From: Aradus depressus
Taxonomy: Eukaryota; Arthropoda; Insecta; Hemiptera; Aradidae
NCBI GenBank assembly: GCA_963662175.1
Contig: OY759218.1
Coordinates: 9,230,001 to 9,294,000, forward strand
Direction of reading: 5' to 3'
Length of the DNA: 64,000 bases
Of this stretch, positions 1 through 11,429 are shown one piece after another. The notes under the pieces were generated by a model. It was not told the origin of the DNA, searched no databases, and saw only the letters and a program-made list of their open reading frames with translations. Position numbers and translations under genes: made by a program. Within the stretch, counting starts at the first letter, position 1. Each line of letters starts with the position of its first letter.

Positions 1-120
1 TCCAAAAATAGTGTAAAAATACTGTAATGACCTTGAAACGTAAAAATATGATGAAAATTGTGATTTCGATTTTCGGACCCATTACAATAACTTCCCTATA
101 TGCTGGGAAGTTAATAAATA
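1..120. repeat. Dispersed repeat, also present at about 32865-32975
   Basis: The stretch from CCAAAAATAGTG to TATATGCTGG is repeated with few differences at 32865-32975, sharing the core TTTCGATTTTCGGACCCATT. It resembles the terminal part of repeat family A (tacgaagtata...gtaatcgg). No coding signal. Confidence 0.6.
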
Positions 121-789
121 ATTAAAAAATTGTGTACTAAAATCATTTCGAAAGCATACCTGTTTCATGCCAAATATCAACACAATTGAAAAACAACTTG
201 CACTTCATGCCTCAGATTTGTGCGGAATTTGATGGAGATGTGTGTTTCAGTGAAACCAGAGACTTTTTGTGTGATTTGTGGATTTTCCCAGATCCTTATG
301 TAACCGATTACAAAATTGCTTATTTCTCAGGATGTAACGGACATATAGAGTTGGTGTTTGACGGAGAATCTGGCGATGCCCAAGACATGTTAATTTTTAA
401 TTATTTTCAAAATTTCGTGCTCAATGTCAAATTATGAACATATTTTCATCAACACACAAAATACTTTTTGCTGACCTATTTTAATTACATTTTTTTTTGC
501 ATAGTCACCCCCACTGTTGATACACAGATCATAGGTAAAACTGGGAGGGGTTTTGAACTTCCACAGATGCTATGAGTTTGTGCGTGAATATGTTCTGTTT
601 TGTGATGGAAATGCAGAGGATCACAGGAGATTGTGAAACGTGATAATACGGAAACAAAAACAGACTACATAACAATGTAACAACATTCTGTACTCCGACA
701 ACCCCATCTGGATCAGGAGTTGGTCATTAGAACATTCCTGTTAGCAGGGCAGGCAAAATCGAAATAACCAAAGACAGTGAAGATATATT
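121..789. other. Intronic stretch, nothing recognised
   Basis: Contains one 83-codon open frame (186-437, +) with no recognised family, no repeated copy in the window and no clear splice signals. I see no reason to call it a gene, although it could be a small exon of an unknown protein. Confidence 0.4.
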
Positions 790-1049
790 TATTGGGTAGG
801 ATATTGAGCACACTAGGGACCTAAGCACCCAATCCTCTTATCCCTTCCCTGTTTGCTCTGCTATGGGAGTCCTAAATGTGGCCTACCCAGGTTTAATTAG
901 GGTAGGGGTCCTTAAAGTGTACCTGACACCGCATAGGCTGGGGGCCTCCATTTACGGCCATTCCGAGGGACGGCATGCTCTAGGTTTTGTTACCCCTTCC
1001 ATATAAAAAATAGACAAGCACGCTACCCCTGAGCTACAGGCGCCCTCAA
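790..1049 (-). mobile_element. tRNA-headed SINE, family S1 (antisense copy)
   Basis: Read on the minus strand it starts GAGGGCGCCTGTAGCTCAGG, a tRNA-like A box, near 1049. It continues into the S1 body (acgccgtccctcggaatgg, then 'agggtaggg', then 'gtaggccac'). The same head occurs at 1921, 18817, 19272 (inverted) and 58080. The B box is damaged in this copy. Such elements are transcribed by RNA polymerase III and mobilised by a partner LINE (family knowledge). Confidence 0.6.
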
Positions 1050-1920
1050 AACTAAAACAAAATTATGAATGTCAAAGAAATATAACTTTTGGAAAATTAT
1101 TTGCCTATGAAACCAAATAGATGTCTAAAAATAGTACAAATATGAAAGAAATAAGGGTTGAAGTGGACCCCACTAGATTAGAGACAATATGCGACATGAA
1201 CTGACAAAGATAGAGCCAGGTTTCCTTCTCATGCTACTGCTCCCTCAAAATTGCTTTAAGAAAGAATGAAAAAAACAAAACAAAATCCATGTTTTCTTCT
1301 AGCCATCATCTTATATCTTATGTTATTTTTATATAAAATCGTCTAACACTCGGCTTTCAAGATGTTAGTGAATCCACCTGATAATTGAAAAAAATAAATG
1401 GAAAAAAGCAAACATGATTATTAACTTTAACGGTAGGTGGTGGGGGGGGGGAGGGGGGGGAGGGGCACCCCACACTCTCACCTACACTCCTATAAAATAT
1501 CTGAGCCCCTGATTAACAGCTAATAATTATCCCAGAAGGTTTTAGGAGATATATTTTCTGATTCTCACCCAATGTTGCCATATATTTATATTTTTTTTTA
1601 AACTAATCTTTTTTGTATTTTTGTTTTTCAAGTTTTGAATCTATTTTGTTGTAATTTCTTGAAACTCGTGATTTGTGGTTGGATGTTAATTGGGCATAAT
1701 TAATTTGACTTTTAACATAAACAACCTTATAATTAGGTACTTACTAAAGAAATAATATAGCTCACATTTTCAATGGAAATCATTTTCAAACATTTTGTGA
1801 ATGGAACTTTCATTTATCATTTTATTATTTGTTATAACATTCACTACCTATTTAAAATAATGAAAACTGTTGAAAATGAATTTATAATAATAAAAGTATG
1901 TTATCTGCCCCTCTTCTAAG
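1050..1920. other. Intronic stretch with a G-run
   Basis: AT-rich DNA with no gene. A G-rich run at about 1437-1467 (two long G runs separated by single A) could form a quadruplex on the + strand. Nothing else recognised. Confidence 0.5.
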
Positions 1921-2075
1921 AGGGCGCCGGTAGCTCAGAGAAAGCGTGCTTCCCTACTTAGCTCAAGATCGCGGGTTCGAAATTTGGGTAGTCAAAATTT
2001 AGGACTACCACAGTAGAGCTAACGGGGAAGGGATAAGATCATTGGATGCTTATTATGTACACTTACACCAGCCCT
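1921..2075 (+). mobile_element. tRNA-headed SINE, family S1 (internally deleted)
   Basis: Head GGGCGCCGGTAGCTCAGAG has an A-box-like TAGCTCAG, and GCGGGTTCGAAAT at about 1970-1982 is a near-perfect B box. The SINE middle is missing: the head jumps straight to the distal motif 'gggtagtcaaaatttaggac' shared with 19000-19020 and 9103. This is the best-preserved pol III promoter of the family in this window. Confidence 0.65.
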
Positions 2076-2164
2076 CCCAATATATATCTGATCAATCCAT
2101 GCGATTTTTCAACCTCCTGATCCCAAAAATAAAAACAAAAAATGTGTATGTATGTTTTCTTGTG

Positions 2165-2290
2165 TAAATTCAAAGCCCTATAAGGACGACACCTATTAGT
2201 TTTCAGTGGAACCCGTAGGGGAGGGCAGTATCAGAAGGGGCTCGAATGAATGTGAAATGCTTGCATGAAACTCGAAAACCTTACCTAGTA
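2165..2290 (+). repeat. Repeat family A fragment
   Basis: Contains the family A signature 'ccctataaggacgacacct' followed by a 'ttttcagtggaa' and a G-rich segment, as in 16740, 37700 and 48600. Only one partial unit. Confidence 0.55.
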
Positions 2291-2439
2291 TAAGGCCCAT
2301 TTAGCCGAAAATGCATATACGTACTTCCTCTGCGTGAATTAATCTATGATTTGGTTTATAATAACGGTGTCTTATTACTCACGGACTTCTGAATATTTTT
2401 ACTAAATTCCGTTTGGGCAAATTCATTGCATCGACAGTT

Positions 2440-3425
2440 ATTAATAATAATAATAAAAATAATAAATTTATATCCGTTAAACTAATACATGGTAATAGGA
2501 TACGTCAAAATAATTTATACATTAAGATAGCTTATAAATTAGATTTATAACTACTTGAGTCTAACATACAAAACTATTAAAAAAAGTAAAATGAAATTAT
2601 TAAAAACTGAATAAATATGTACTTAAAAATATAAGAGAAAAAAAATTAATACATAGATACATTTATAATAAGTTGATACATTTTTCAATTTAATAAAAAA
2701 TAAGATAACTATTTTTCAAAAAACTCTTTGGAAGTTGGTTTATCCCAACGATGTTTCGGGTCGTTCTTACGTCCCTTCATCAGGTCCCAATGTGCGAGAT
2801 ATAGAAAAGAAAAAGAAAACAATGTAACTGTAACAATATATTAAAAAAAAAAAAAATATATATATATATGTATATATAAATAAATTATAAATCAATAAAA
2901 AAGTCTAAATAAATAAATAAAAAATATATAAATGAATAAATAAAAAATTATAAATGAATCAATAAAACAATAACGTACATTCGACTGACCTACAGTGTGG
3001 AGAACTTTGCCCAAAAAATAAAAATGAAAGCTTTGTATCAAATAATGTTTTTGCATATGAAACACGATTCTTTACTGTGATTACATTATTCTTTTTGAAC
3101 AGTGAGAATAAAATTCCGTTTAAAAGGGTTTCCTCTAACATAAATATTTTTAGTTTAAGTTTAAATTTTTTCATTGTATCTATTGACTTCAAGAAGAATA
3201 TTGACTGGGCAAGGGCATTAAAAAAATTAATTCCTTTATGAGTTATACTTTTTTCAAAAAGAGAAGAGCAATGTTTAGTTATTCGAAAGTCATCTTTCTT
3301 CCTGGTTTCATTATCATGACTAGTATTGTTGAGAGGGAAAATATTTTTATTTTTCCTAATAACCATTAATGTTTCAAATATAAACAGCGATGACAAAGGC
3401 AGAATTTTAAGTTGTTTAAATATTT
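2440..3425 (-). mobile_element. LINE 3' end, family L-A copy 1 (RT C-terminus plus 3' UTR)
   Basis: On the minus strand 3425-2959 encodes the C-terminal tail of a non-LTR reverse transcriptase ORF2 (motifs TRKKDDFRITKHCSSLFEK, GINFFNAL, KFKLKLKIFMLEET). The same tail is at 27224-27500. It is followed by an A/T-rich 3' UTR with a CTGATGA...GAAAC hairpin motif and ends in a (TTA)n tail near 2440. The tail matches 16270-16376 and 26225-26340, which fixes the 3' terminus. The element is 5'-truncated. The clade is probably jockey/CR1-like; the exact clade needs a phylogeny. Confidence 0.7.
2753..2783 (-). ncRNA. Hammerhead-ribozyme-core-like motif in LINE L-A copy 1
   Basis: Minus strand reads CTGATGA, then a hairpin (GGG-A-CGT, loop AAGA, ACG-A-CCC), then GAAAC. 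CUGANGA and GAAA flanking stem II are the conserved core of hammerhead ribozymes. Stems I and III are not convincing, so activity is unproven. Homologous motifs are at 16012-16042 and 26626-26656. Confidence 0.35.
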
Positions 3426-4395
3426 CTCTGCAGGTTTTTTATGGCTTTTGAGTTGAAAACACAAAAAAAAAATGACTTCAAGGTTATTTTAATAAATATA
3501 TTTGATGAAAACATTATTGATATTTATGTTTATTTATCAGAATCCTTTTCTATACTACTATCCTAGAATACATTTGTTTTCACTTCTTTACTTATTTTAG
3601 GATCGTTTCATATAATAAAAATTGTACTGACACGAAGTTCTACAAAACTCACATCTGAAACAGTTGGGACCTCCTCCAACACATGCATCCTCCTCGAAGG
3701 TGACTCTAGAGTGAAGCTAGCTGGGTGTGTCTCTAACTCTCCAACATCCTGCCGCCATTCTTCTGCCGGGCTTCTTTCCTGTACACCGATTGTCTGCCCA
3801 TGTCAGGTGACCCACACCCTTACGTGATATTACTGCTGACGTCATCCTTCTTCTCCCTTCTTCCGCCACGACCCTGGCCTCCCCCTTTTACACTTCCATC
3901 TGCATTGTCATCTTTACTTAAATATATTAAAACATTTAATGTCCATATTTTTGGATATTACACGAACAAACTGTATCGTTTCGGTTCAATGTTGCACGCA
4001 CACTGTACAAGTAGGTGCAACATCAAACTCAGTTGAAAACAGAATTGTTTAGGTAAAACTGGTATTCCTAATAGAAACTTTGAACTTCAAGGAATGTGAA
4101 TTTGAATAAGTTATTTAAAAAAATAAAGACAAAGAAGGAAATTTTTGGAAAATAAAGATGATTATATTTCCCTTTTATGTAGGTACAAAGGGTTTGAGAA
4201 TTTCTGAGGACTACCTCTTTTTGTTGATAATCTTGCTGCCTAGAGGGCATTTCACATTTCATTTCATTGCCTTTATATGTCAAAATTACTTCCCCAGATA
4301 TACGAAGTGTAGAGGAAGTCATATAGTAGTCAGGATTTCGATTTTGAGCTTTAATCAGAACCATGTTTTCCGAAACCAAAGGAGGGGGTTTTAGT
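3426..4395. other. Intronic stretch, nothing recognised
   Basis: Includes a relatively GC-rich patch (3650-3900) without a persuasive reading frame or splice sites. Short overlapping frames on both strands at 4068-4394 look fortuitous. Confidence 0.45.
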
Positions 4396-4680
4396 CAAAC
4401 ATCCTAGTTACTAGGTACCTATCTAATGACGTACCGACACGAAATTCGGTCGATTTTAAATGAAAGGAAAGGGATATCAAAGGAGAGGGCGTTTTGAACT
4501 CAAAATCTCTAATAAATGATGATGTAACGTAATTCTGTATGAGAATCGAGTAATAAATTGGTTTCAGTGGGAGAGCGGAAATTTTGTTGATTACTAATAA
4601 TTCGAGCTGGGGAAGTACACTACAGGTGATTCACAGACGACTTTTTACTTTTCCAGCTATACAAAGTAGTCAGTGAGAAA
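4396..4680 (+). repeat. Repeat family A copy
   Basis: Carries the 'cgacacgaaatt' unit, 'gaactcaaaa...taat', and the conserved terminal block 'ctggggaagtacactacagg' followed by 'tgattcacagacga'. The same block ends the copies at 17100, 37920, 43985, 48840 and (inverted) 58370. Confidence 0.6.
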
Positions 4681-4847
4681 TATTGAGTAGCTTATGAGGT
4701 GAAGTGAAGAGTAGGAAAGAGAGAGTTGTATATTTAAATAGGCGGAAGTACGTTCGTTGCTGTCGAGGAAGTAACCATCTGTAGAATGCTGAGTTCAAAT
4801 AATAATAATAATAAAGAGAAGAGCTGTGTGGTGAGGCTTCAGCATTA

Positions 4848-5373
4848 GGTTATGTTTCTGTTTTGATATAGACAAACGACCGACTTTAATTTCAAATTTT
4901 TTTGAAAACTAATTGTCATAACTTCTTTTAATCCGTAAAATAACTAAACTAACGTAACCAGGATTTCACCAAAACGTAATGAACTGGAGATATTTCAAAA
5001 TAACCATCAAATTGTCTTGATTAACCAGTGATTGAGCATCACTGAGACGAAGTCGGGCCACGTCAATAAACTCATAATTTCCGGATTCGAAATATACAGA
5101 AATTACAAAAACATTGAGGAAGGGGCGTTGCCATCCTTAGCATTAGGCATGTTTTCTCATGGTTTCACATCATAGTTTTCATCATAGAAAACTCTTTTTT
5201 AAAAATGACTTTCATCATTGAAACATGATAATAATAATGAAAGAAAAAGTGTGGCATGTTCACACCATCATTGTTTTAGTAGGTTATGTTTCTGTTTTGA
5301 TATAGACAAACGAACGACTTTAATTTCAAATCTTTTAAAAAACTAATTGTCATAACTTCTTATAATCTGTAAA
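4848..5373 (+). repeat. Pair of ~95-bp direct repeats
   Basis: The segment starting TAGGTTATGTTTCTGTTTTG at about 4848-4943 recurs at 5279-5373 with few changes (for example CGACCGAC versus CGAACGAC). The copies are about 431 bp apart. Between them is a diverged family-A-like stretch and AT-rich DNA. It could be a small segmental duplication or terminal repeats of an undescribed element. Confidence 0.6.
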
Positions 5374-6299
5374 ATAAAACATATTTTAGAATGTATTCAA
5401 TGAAAGCCGTAAAAAGGGAAAATAATTGTTTTTTAGAGTACATTTAGTGCTATCAGCTGAACGAGAATGAAATTGTAAAAAATAAAATTCAGCTGAAAAA
5501 GTGTTGGACCGATTTGCTGAAGAAAAAAGAAAATTAAGGCTTATTTAATTGAGAATACTTCCTAATACTACTTATTGTATAAGAATGGTTGACTAGACTG
5601 ATGAAAATTTTAAAGGTTGATTTAAATTTGTGTTGATTATTTTGTTATAACGTACTAATATTTTGAGTATAATTATTAAGCTAATTAAATTACTGTTAAT
5701 TAATAATTAACCTAATTGTTAATTATTAAGCTTAATTAAACTTAAACTAAAAATATGATTGTGAAATGTAAACAATTGTTTTATTATCTTGGTCGTGTTG
5801 ACCGGCATTTAAAATGAAAAATAATTAGAATCACTGATTATCTTAAATGTTGAATCATACAGCGGACATAGATACATATAAATTAGCTGGAATCTCTTAA
5901 TTAACTTAAATATCTTAATTTACATCTACAAAATATAATGTTAAAGGTGTTTTTAAAATATTTGTTCAGAGTTATTTAATTTAAACATTATTTTTTGCTT
6001 CTTGTAGTTTATTACTTTTGTTTTAAATATTAAAAAAACTGCTGTTGGGGTTAGGGATTAGTGTCAGAGGCAGACAGCGGAATGGACAGTGGACTTGGCC
6101 ATGTCCGGAAGTGAACCTTCTACGGGGTTCAGATTGGGGTCTTCTTTTTAGTGTACTCAACATGAATATGAATTTTTATGTTATGTTACTAAAAGTGCGG
6201 TGGAGGAGGGGGGGGGGGGGGCAGATATTACTAATATTCCGAAATTTTGGAATTCCATAATAATGTATGTATTATCAATATATTTGGAATTTAATCCGA
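5374..6299. other. AT-rich intronic stretch
   Basis: Very AT-rich, with nested AATTAA/TTAATT palindromes around 5640-5760 and a G-run at 6209-6221. No gene or mobile element recognised. Confidence 0.5.
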
Positions 6300-6795
6300 C
6301 CACGAAAATTTTAAAGTGAGTAGTTAAGATATTTCACTTCCTCAGCTGTGAATAGTGTGGGGGAAGTTATGTTGTCGGCCAAATATTCGATGTTGACTTT
6401 TCACCGAAATTTCATTCCGTCGGTTCTCCTGAGTTCAAAATAATAATAATAATAATAATGTGGGTCATCTGCATATCTGTTAACAAGATAACCCCCGATA
6501 GAATGAACATTTCGTCACTAAATTTTACAAGTGGATCCATAACCCTATAAGAACCACTCCTATTCATTTTCAAGAAAATTGATCTAACGAAAAGAAGGGC
6601 GGTTTACGGTGCTTAACTCAAAAACCTAAACTAACGATGCATTGAATGTGATGACACAAAATTTCATATGTTGACCCAGAACCCCATTAAGACGAAAATC
6701 GATAGATGTTGTCCTTACGGGATTCAGGTCACTCATATAAAATTTCTTGTCGATACATTCAATCTATCGTGTTCACAGAGACATTTTTTTGTACC
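6300..6795. repeat. Repeat family A copy with internal inversion
   Basis: 6300-6690 reads in one orientation ('cgatgcattgaatgtgatga', 'aacccca'). 6695-6790 contains the same unit in the opposite orientation ('gttgtccttacgggattc', 'cgatacattcaatctatcg'). An (AAT)n microsatellite sits at 6436-6461. Confidence 0.55.
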
Positions 6796-6814
6796 TTAAA
6801 ATTTTCAATTAATT

Positions 6815-7520
6815 TTTATTTTTTTATTTATTCATTTGCAATCTATATAAATTTAATACAATGAGCAAATATGGTAACTATATGCATGAGTGTCTATGCC
6901 ACATGTTGGCAGAGGTCAGCCAGCGCTGATACTCCCTAGAAACTAGTACAATGTTTAGATTTCACTTAGAAGATCTCGAGGCCACCTCCTATTCAGACGG
7001 CGTGGAGGATTGTCAGGATGGGATTGAGAGGATAGGACTTGTGCAAATGGGTTAGGATGGGATGAAAGTTTATTGTGGAAATTTAAGAATCGGGATTGGA
7101 CGAGTTCTTGGACGGTTGGGATATTTAGGTCTTCATGGAGTAATTTATTGGTGACGTAGAAGGGAGCATTTACAATTCGACGAAGGACTTTGGACTGGAA
7201 AGCTTGGATGCGGTTTATATTGGATTGTTTGGCTGTACCCCATAGTTCGAGGCCGTATGTCCATATTGGGCGTATTATAGTCTTGTACATGGTCAGTTTG
7301 TTGGCAGTAGAAAGTTTTGATTTTGGTCCAAGTAGTCTACGTAGTAGTCCGTAACGTCGATTCAACTCTTGTCGTTTAAGTCGTGTGTGTGGGTTCCACG
7401 TCAGTCGACTGTCTAAGTAGAACCCAAGGTAACGCACCTGGTTAGAGGAAGGAATTAGATGCATACTTAACATAGATATATAATGCGTCCCAGTTCTCCC
7501 TGATGGGCATTCATTGGAAT
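6815..7520 (-). mobile_element. Jockey-like LINE, family L-B copy 1 (RT C-terminus)
   Basis: 7473-6955 on the minus strand encodes an uninterrupted ORF2 C-terminal segment. Motifs include VRYLGFYLDSRLTW, then IRPIWTYGLELWGTA, then FQSKVLRRIVNAPFYVTN. This is the thumb/post-RT region typical of jockey-clade ORF2 (family knowledge). The 3' UTR runs to an A/T-rich tail near 6815. A second copy at 15247-15772 shares the same 3' UTR and ends in poly(A), confirming the 3' end. It is 5'-truncated about 130 bp upstream of the receptor exon at 7649. Confidence 0.8.
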
Positions 7521-7648
7521 TAACAAATTGTTTGTTTTTTTAACTTCCAGACAATATTTTCATGTTTTACGAAAGCTGTCAACCTTCCCTGGTCCAGCTT
7601 CTTCACTCTTCTTATTTATAACTCTTTTTTACTTTTTTCTGTTTAAAG

Positions 7649-8000
7649 GAGAAATTTCGTATAGAAGCAGAGGTGGCGGTGAACCGTGCGAACATGCTGA
7701 CCCGACTCTGGAAGTACGCTCCTCCCGAGGTGATGGACTCAGAGTACCTCCTTCATGCAGGCCTTCTGTCCATGGTGGAATTTGACGAGGACATCTTTGC
7801 AGCCGGCAACTGCTACGATGCCCATCAGTACAAGAACTTTTGGCTGTTCTGTCCGTACGCATTCCGCCTCCCCCAGGGCACCATCCTCGTGAAGGACCTG
7901 GCTGTTGAGTACAAGTACTTGAGCAACACTAGTGAGTGGTTCTACATCGCAAGGAAGAATGCTGAGAGGGTCATCTGCAACCACAACCAGTTCAGCAGAG
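7649..8000 (+). CDS. Exon of a GPR158/GPR179-like class C GPCR (Cache region, part 1)
   Basis: Internal exon of an orphan class C GPCR of the GPR158/GPR179 group (insect relatives include smog and CG31760 of Drosophila). It encodes part of the extracellular Cache-like ligand-binding region. The frame begins E-K-F-R-I-E-A-E-V after a TTTAAAG acceptor at 7648. Motifs include NRANMLTRLWKYAPP, YLLHAGLLSMVEFDEDIF, KDLAVEYKYLSNTSEWFY and ARKNAERVI. Vertebrate GPR158 has comparable ANFLN, LQDLSS and EWF landmarks (family knowledge). Cysteines lie in GNCYD, LFCPY and VICNH. NTS is a potential N-glycosylation site. The exon is 352 nt and ends with one base of a split codon at AG|GTGAGT (8001), phase 1. 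It joins 56704 in frame. Base composition is clearly more GC-rich than the flanks. The signal peptide, seven-helix domain and other exons lie outside the window. Confidence is high for the family and moderate for the exact 5' boundary. Confidence 0.88.
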
Positions 8001-8029
8001 GTGAGTAATAATTATGTATATGGTGGGCT

Positions 8030-8590
8030 GGGCTTCCACTTTACCATGTCATCTAGTTGTTTATACAACCAAAACCAAGTACTCCATGAAGGAGCCTGTC
8101 TCCCTGTTTCCTTAACGAGTCTGAGAATGCTCCCGTGGCCCATCTTCTAAAGTCCTCCTCTATGATCACATTTTTACCAAAAATGTGGAATCTCGTTTGA
8201 GCATATCCCGAGCATTGGCCCAGGAGGTGAGCCGCCGACTCGTCTTCTTCCTCACATCTGTCACAGGTGGGACTGTCCTTGACCCCGACAGTGTGCAGGT
8301 GTCTATTGAACGAGAACTCCTGTTAATAGCCGAAGTTTGTTCCTTTTGAGGTTCAGGATCCCATCCTTCAGCACCTTGGAATCCCCTCACAGGAACATCT
8401 TCGACTGTCTGCATGTGGTTATTTCTCTCCACGACTGCTCGTAAGGGTCTCTAGTCCACTTTTCAATTCGGGTTCGGTATGCCTCCCGGGATATCCCTAG
8501 TACTGGCTCTGGCCCCATGAAGGGCTTTCTGGGGAAGAGTGCTCCCAGTTTTCATAGTCTGCGTCCGGCAGCTAAACTGTGATTCAGAAC
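8030..8590 (-). mobile_element. R1-like LINE remnant: RNase H-linked tail with CCHC-like zinc motif
   Basis: Minus-strand frames encode a degenerate ORF2 C-terminus. In order: PFMGPEPVLGISREAYRTR, KWTRDPYEQSW, NKLRLLTGVL, then DSPTCDRCEEEDESAAHLLG with QCSGYAQTR and FHIFG. The C-x2-C...H...C pattern after an RNase H-type tail is typical of R1/LOA/I-group non-LTR retrotransposons. Stops and frameshifts interrupt it. It lies antisense and starts only about 30-40 bp after the receptor exon's donor. It probably belongs to the same insertion as the RT fragment at 9420-9840. Confidence 0.7.
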
Positions 8591-9095
8591 ACCACTGCCT
8601 TGAAAAGGACTAGATGTAGTTTGAAGTGACAGCATATTTGGACAGACAATCTGTAGGTTCTATAGATACCTGTCGATATAATGTATATCAATAATATCGA
8701 TATTTTAAACTAAATAACGGTACTTATGTATCGAATTGTTAGTTTCTTATATTTATCGAAATTTGTATACCGATATTTTGTTTTACAGCCAATATGTGTA
8801 TTTAATATGAAACCATTTGAAAATTATAACGCTTTTAAAAATTATTTTTTAGTTAAAATTATCACTCTCTTCATTGCCAACTAAAAGCACCTCCCACCTC
8901 CCAGTAGTATTAACACTTTTAACTCGATGTTTAAGATATGATTTCGCAGATCGATATCTATAGAAAGACCGTCGTATAATAGTGTATTTTTCATTCCCTG
9001 GTTTTCCGTTTAACCTTCCTAACGGGCCTAACCACTTAACCAGTAAGGTCACGTACTTGTTAAAGACCTCCCCCACCCTAGATAACTAAACCTTG
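8591..9095. other. Intronic stretch between LINE pieces
   Basis: AT-rich, with several 'atcgatat/tatcgata' motifs (8660-8770). No recognised element; possibly an insertion into the R1-like LINE. Confidence 0.4.
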
Positions 9096-9225
9096 GTTAG
9101 CAAAATTTAGGACTCCTACAGTAGACTCGGTCTCATGACCACAAGAGCGAAGAAAGAGCGCTTTGGTAGTAGGCAATATGACCTCGTAGGTAAAGCCCGG
9201 TCAAGAGTCACAAAACAAAAAACAA
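9096..9225 (+). mobile_element. SINE S1 body, 5'-truncated
   Basis: Shares 'aaaatttaggactcctacag', 'agagcgctttggtagtaggc' and 'atgacctcgtaggtaaagcc' with the S1 copy at 19005-19125. Ends in an A-rich (CAAAA)n tail at 9212-9230. Confidence 0.65.
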
Positions 9226-9419
9226 AACAACCTAACCATGAAGATTTACGGCATTAATAAATTTGCATGATATTTTAACTTTTTCTGTCTGAATTTTCTA
9301 ATTTATTTTGAATCTTGTCTTTGCTCTTCTTACATCATTAGTTATTTTACAGTTGCATTTTTATCTATAAAACATTATATCTATCGTATATTATTACATT
9401 GTAGCACCAGCTTATATCG

Positions 9420-9840
9420 TCAATGGCGGCTTGCTCACGATGAGTCAGAGATCTTCAACGTAGGCTATTGCTTTATATCCACGGTTCTAGAGGTCACGGA
9501 GCAATCCGTCAAAGAGTATGTTCCATAGTATTGGTCCTAGGACCGAGCCCTGGGGACAGCCTCTGATGCCATCAACTGTAGTATGGGTATACAGCTGGCT
9601 TATGGATTCCTAGGCAGTTTTATAACTCGTAGTCGAGTGAGGGTGGCGGACCACCAGGCGCAATCGAAAGCCGACGCGATATCGAAGAAGATGCAAAGAG
9701 CATATTTGTATATTTGCGTCCTCGGTGGATCTGCCTCTCAAGCAAGCATATTGCCTATGGGATACGAAGGCATGAACTTGCGCTCTAATCGCAGTGGAGG
9801 TGAGGGTTTGCAATACCTTGTCAAGGACGGGGAGCGAGCA
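9420..9840 (-). mobile_element. R1-like LINE remnant: reverse transcriptase palm
   Basis: Minus strand, with frameshifts. It carries a LRGRSTEDANIQ-like GRSTEDA motif, then motif A IFFDIASAFDCAWW, then motif B GCPQGSVLGPILWNILFDGL, then a motif C region KAIAYVEDL where the usual YADD is changed to YVED. The order and wording are those of R1-clade reverse transcriptases (family knowledge). In-frame stops and frame changes show it is dead. Confidence 0.75.
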
Positions 9841-11139
9841 GGTTTACTGTTATAGGTACCTAAACCAGCGTCTGTCTGTCCACTCTCCTATGGCCCAAAT
9901 CATTCAACGTTGAGACTTCAAACTTGGTGGAAATAGTAAAAATATATACAAGTTTCTCAAAAATCCAGCCCTGCGAATTTGTGAAAAAAGTTGTTTTGAA
10001 CTAAATGAAAAAATATTTTATTAGAAGTCTCAATACGCGTTAATAGCGCAAATAGGTGCGTAGGTTCCGAAACTCAAGGGTTTTCACCTAGACCATAAGA
10101 AATGGCACAGGAATACTAAGGTAATCCAAAAACAGGAAAAATACATACATGATTACGAAAAATCTTGCACTAAAAATAAAAGGAAAATTGCTGTATAAGT
10201 ATATATAGTATATTGCTATTATTATTAAAGCGGCATGTGTATCCATCAAATCGGATACAATAACATACAGTACCAACTAACCAAAGATCAAAGATATCTT
10301 TTATCTTTATTTCTCTATCACTCTTATTTTCTGCACTCTACTGGGAGTGCCAATGTATTTTTTACACTCCTCGTATTTTTTTTATGCAAAACATTCTAAA
10401 AATATATTTTAATTACAAAATTTACCTACTGCAGAGTTTCTCTCTCCTAAAACTACCTGACACTTTTATTTGTCTATCAACTTCTAACTTTCCCTGGCTC
10501 GTGCGAAGTTATTTTTTACCTTCGGATTATGTTTTTATAAAAAAAACTGTTTACAAAGGTATATGTAATTAGGAAGAACAGATAAATAACAATATATCGG
10601 TTTTGTTTTGATCAGATTGTTTAACTTACATTAAATAAACGAAATTCAGCATAAAATATTAGTATTTCACTGGTGTCATCTGTTGGCAAGATAAGTAGGC
10701 TGTCCCTCAGATGTGCTGTCGGATGCACCATCTCCTATCAAAGGTGATATGTAGACCTAACATGATCAACAGGGTATAATAATATTTAATAGAGTTAAAG
10801 CGAAATATAATATTTTCAGATTTAGTTGTGCATGTAGTTATGTGGTACAGAAAACAAAAATCTAAAATTACTTGGCATTTCGGTATATGAATCTGACCAC
10901 ACTATCTGTCATATGTTTTCTACGATGGCTAATTAGGACACCTATTTGATGTTATTTTAGCTGTGTTTGTTTTACTCTGAGTAAATTTTCCCCATCAAAA
11001 CCGTTATTCATCCCAATGTTTTTTTATTTGGTTTTACTCTGAGTTTTACAAAATAAACATGTTAATACAGGGAACAAGATAAAATGTAAACATTTGATGG
11101 GAGCCAAGCAGTATTGACCCTCTCTTAGATGGTAGGGTC
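9841..11139. other. Intronic stretch, nothing recognised
   Basis: AT-rich with short fortuitous frames. A loose family-A-like sentence ('tctgtctgtccactctcct') occurs at 9865. No gene or complete element seen. Confidence 0.45.
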
Positions 11140-11410
11140 ACTTGTGTGCACACTGATCTCTGAAGCACCTCTAGCAAACAGCACACACCAGACACCACGG
11201 AGCAGACCTCACACAACACACAGTAGTCGTCAGACACTAGCCACCACACAGCAGACCTCACACAACACCAGACACTAGCCACCACTCCACACACCAGACA
11301 CCACGGAGCAGACCTCACACAACACACAGCAGACGTCAGACACTAGTTACCACACAGCAGACACCAGACACCACACCACGCAGCAGACACCAGACACCAC
11401 ACATCAGGTC
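11140..11410. repeat. CA-rich degenerate tandem repeat
   Basis: Variants of 'cacacagcagacctcacac' and 'accagacactagccaccac' recur irregularly over about 270 bp. The long minus frame across it (C/V/W-rich) is a repeat artefact. Confidence 0.7.
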
Positions 11411-11429
11411 TTGGCAATCAATCTCCGCT

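Noticed and set aside
1437..1467. Regulatory G-quadruplex
   Set aside because: A G-run is visible but nothing ties it to a promoter; kept only as a remark on the stretch.
1921..1985. Functional tRNA gene
   Set aside because: A and B boxes are present but no coherent acceptor or anticodon stems; the sequence is repeated as a SINE head in several places.
7528..8150. Other frames overlapping the first receptor exon (77-85 codons)
   Set aside because: Shadow frames of the GC-richer exon; only the frame with Cache-domain motifs is supported.
8849..9076. 75-codon minus frame
   Set aside because: No recognised motif and no repeat support; likely chance in unassigned intronic DNA.
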